From NCBI GenBank assembly GCA_031265725.1, contig JAISCH010000212.1, forward strand, positions 1 through 6,648: a DNA stretch of 6,648 nt, read 5' to 3'. The notes below the pieces were generated by a model. That model was not told the origin of the DNA and ran no database searches. It saw only the letters and a program-made list of their open reading frames with translations. This stretch comes from Propionibacteriaceae bacterium (lineage in GTDB: Bacteria > Actinomycetota > Actinomycetes > Propionibacteriales > Propionibacteriaceae). Position numbers and translations under genes: made by a program. Positions 6,188 to 6,648 of this stretch are shown here, piece by piece (positions within the stretch are counted from its first letter, which is position 1; every line of letters starts with the position of its first letter).

Positions 6188-6299
6188 CCGGGATAGGGAA
6201 GTTCCCCGGCTGTCGAGACGGTTGGCAGGTCTTCCCCGCGGCCCAGTTACGGACTTGTTTGAGCTAGCGAAAGCTGGGCCACACCTGCCAACTGTCTCG
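6188..6299 (-). ncRNA. Structured 5' leader of the SH3/peptidase gene (candidate riboswitch or attenuator, class unknown)
   Basis: Read on the minus strand, the leader of the peptidase gene holds nested helices. P1 pairs 6283-6299 with 6214-6230 (17 positions, 16 Watson-Crick, one A-C mismatch in the RNA). P2 pairs 6274-6280 with 6240-6246 (7 bp, GGCCCAG/CTGGGCC). P1 and P2 are separated by an asymmetric internal loop of GU versus GCGGGGAAG, and P2 is capped by a 27-nt loop. P3 pairs CCGGG (6205-6209) with CCCGG (6188-6192) and closes a 12-nt loop. GGGAAG of the internal loop (6231-6236) can pair with CUUCCC in the P3 loop (6196-6201). P3 ends 5 nt before the Shine-Dalgarno. Leaders of actinobacterial wall hydrolases often carry the c-di-AMP (ydaO) riboswitch, but its conserved core is not visible here. 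Function is inferred. Confidence 0.5.
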
Positions 6300-6305
6300 G
6301 CACTG

Positions 6306-6311
6306 ACATTA
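6306..6311 (-). promoter_or_regulatory. Possible -10 box of the SH3/peptidase gene
   Basis: TAATGT on the minus strand fits the actinobacterial TAnnnT form and is preceded by TGAT. Transcription would start about 7 nt downstream, at about 6299, exactly where the 17-bp leader helix begins. No recognisable -35 is at the right distance (CTGCAT at 17 bp), so this is a weak call supported mainly by its fit to the leader structure. Confidence 0.3.
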
Positions 6312-6331
6312 ATCAGGCCGCGTCGCCCATG

Positions 6332-6365
6332 CAGGTTTAGTTGAGAGTTTGCTGAACGGACGATC
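6332..6365. repeat. Degraded copy of the sequence around the stop codon of the right-edge gene
   Basis: Resembles 6482-6518 in the same orientation. The first 19 aligned bases from GGTTT to TTTGC match at 17 positions, and both copies end in GACGATC; about three single-base gaps are needed between. The copy at 6482-6518 spans the stop codon (6506-6508) of the leftward gene, so this one may be a remnant of a duplicated 3' end or a repeated regulatory element. Confidence 0.4.
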
Positions 6366-6481
6366 ACTCGTCGGCACAGCGCTTAGGGGTCGGTTTCAAG
6401 GGAATTCTGAGGCGGGAATGAGGAAATTCAGGCCGGTCAGTCAGCCCGGAAAACTGGGGTAAAGCTGAGCTTTAGACTCAA

Positions 6482-6518
6482 CAGGGTTTGGTTGAGACTT
6501 TGCGATCAGGCGACGATC
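6482..6518. repeat. Second member of the degenerate direct repeat pair, spanning a stop codon
   Basis: Partner of 6332-6365. It covers the last codons and stop of the right-edge gene and continues downstream. Part of it (CTCAAC 6477-6482 with GTTGAG 6491-6496) forms a 6-bp hairpin on either strand, just past the stop. A second small palindrome, AAAGC-TGA-GCTTT, follows at 6461-6473. These could be a weak transcript end for that gene. Confidence 0.4.
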
Positions 6519-6648
6519 CAGGTTTGGGCGTTGTCGCTGACCCAGAGTTGGCCATTTCCCAGGGCGGCCGCAGGCAGATAGCCCGCATGCAAATCCGCGC
6601 TGGGGACGAGTTGCGCGCCGGTCAGGGCGCAGAGCTGTTCCTGCGCGG
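6506..6648 (-). CDS. C-terminal end of an unidentified protein (5' part outside window)
   Basis: The minus-strand frame has its first complete codon at 6646 and a TGA stop at 6506-6508, giving 46 visible residues ending 'NGQLWVSDNAQTWIVA'. About three quarters of the codons end in G or C, as in the other genes here, which supports real coding. The visible tail is rich in Ala and Leu and has no motif I can assign; product unknown. The gene lies in the same direction as the SH3 peptidase gene, but about 340 bp separate its stop from that gene's start. That gap holds a possible promoter and the structured leader, so cotranscription is doubtful. Confidence 0.6.
   Translation of the reverse strand, partial: AQEQLCALTGAQLVPSADLHAGYLPAAALGNGQLWVSDNAQTWIVA

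Noticed and set aside
6188..6299. A c-di-AMP (ydaO/yuaA) riboswitch
   Set aside because: The gene context fits, but I cannot find the conserved GUCAGCUAACCC-type segment or the short closing helix of that class; the 17-bp helix here is also unlike it.
6170..6367. A 65-codon minus-strand frame ending just before the SH3 protein gene
   Set aside because: It runs through the inverted-repeat leader, has a weak GTG start and no ribosome binding site, and its amino-acid order looks like translated structured RNA. A leader peptide is not supported.

Overview
The window looks like the chromosome of a moderately GC-rich actinobacterium (Actinomycetota). The evidence is a fused two-domain Opp/Dpp ATPase, a DppB-type permease with extra membrane segments of the kind seen in actinobacteria, mostly G/C third codon positions, tRNA sequences of actinobacterial type, and hairpins without U-tracts acting as likely terminators. 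I cannot name a genus from sequence alone. Nothing here looks like phage, IS, integron or CRISPR.

Left part (1-3986, + strand): the distal end of an oligopeptide/nickel/oligosaccharide-class (Opp/Dpp) ABC importer operon. It holds a DppB-type permease cut by the window edge, a DppC-type permease, and a single polypeptide carrying both nucleotide-binding domains (DppD+DppF fused). The genes are joined by ATGA stop/start overlaps, so they are probably translationally coupled. The usual solute-binding lipoprotein is not in the window and would be expected upstream.

Middle (3987-4835): a non-coding and tRNA segment. tRNA-Asp(GTC) and tRNA-Phe(GAA) run leftward as a pair and converge on the transporter operon. 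tRNA-Glu(TTC) runs rightward from a divergent promoter region. The 363-bp gap between the operon and tRNA-Phe holds a strongly G/T-skewed stretch and two hairpins. A 13-bp perfect-stem hairpin separates tRNA-Glu from the next, convergent gene.

Right part (4836-6648, - strand): a secreted cell-wall protein with a signal peptide, four bacterial SH3 repeats and a C-terminal domain with the zinc-ligand pattern of M15/LAS-type peptidoglycan peptidases. Between its promoter and its very good Shine-Dalgarno sequence lies a leader of about 130 nt. The leader has a 17-bp near-perfect helix, an inner helix, a 2/9 asymmetric internal loop and a downstream hairpin whose loop can pair with that internal loop (6 bp). 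I do not recognise it as a known riboswitch class, and it is the best candidate for something undescribed here. The right edge holds the last 46 codons of another leftward gene of unknown function, and part of the sequence around its stop codon appears duplicated in degraded form in the intergenic region.
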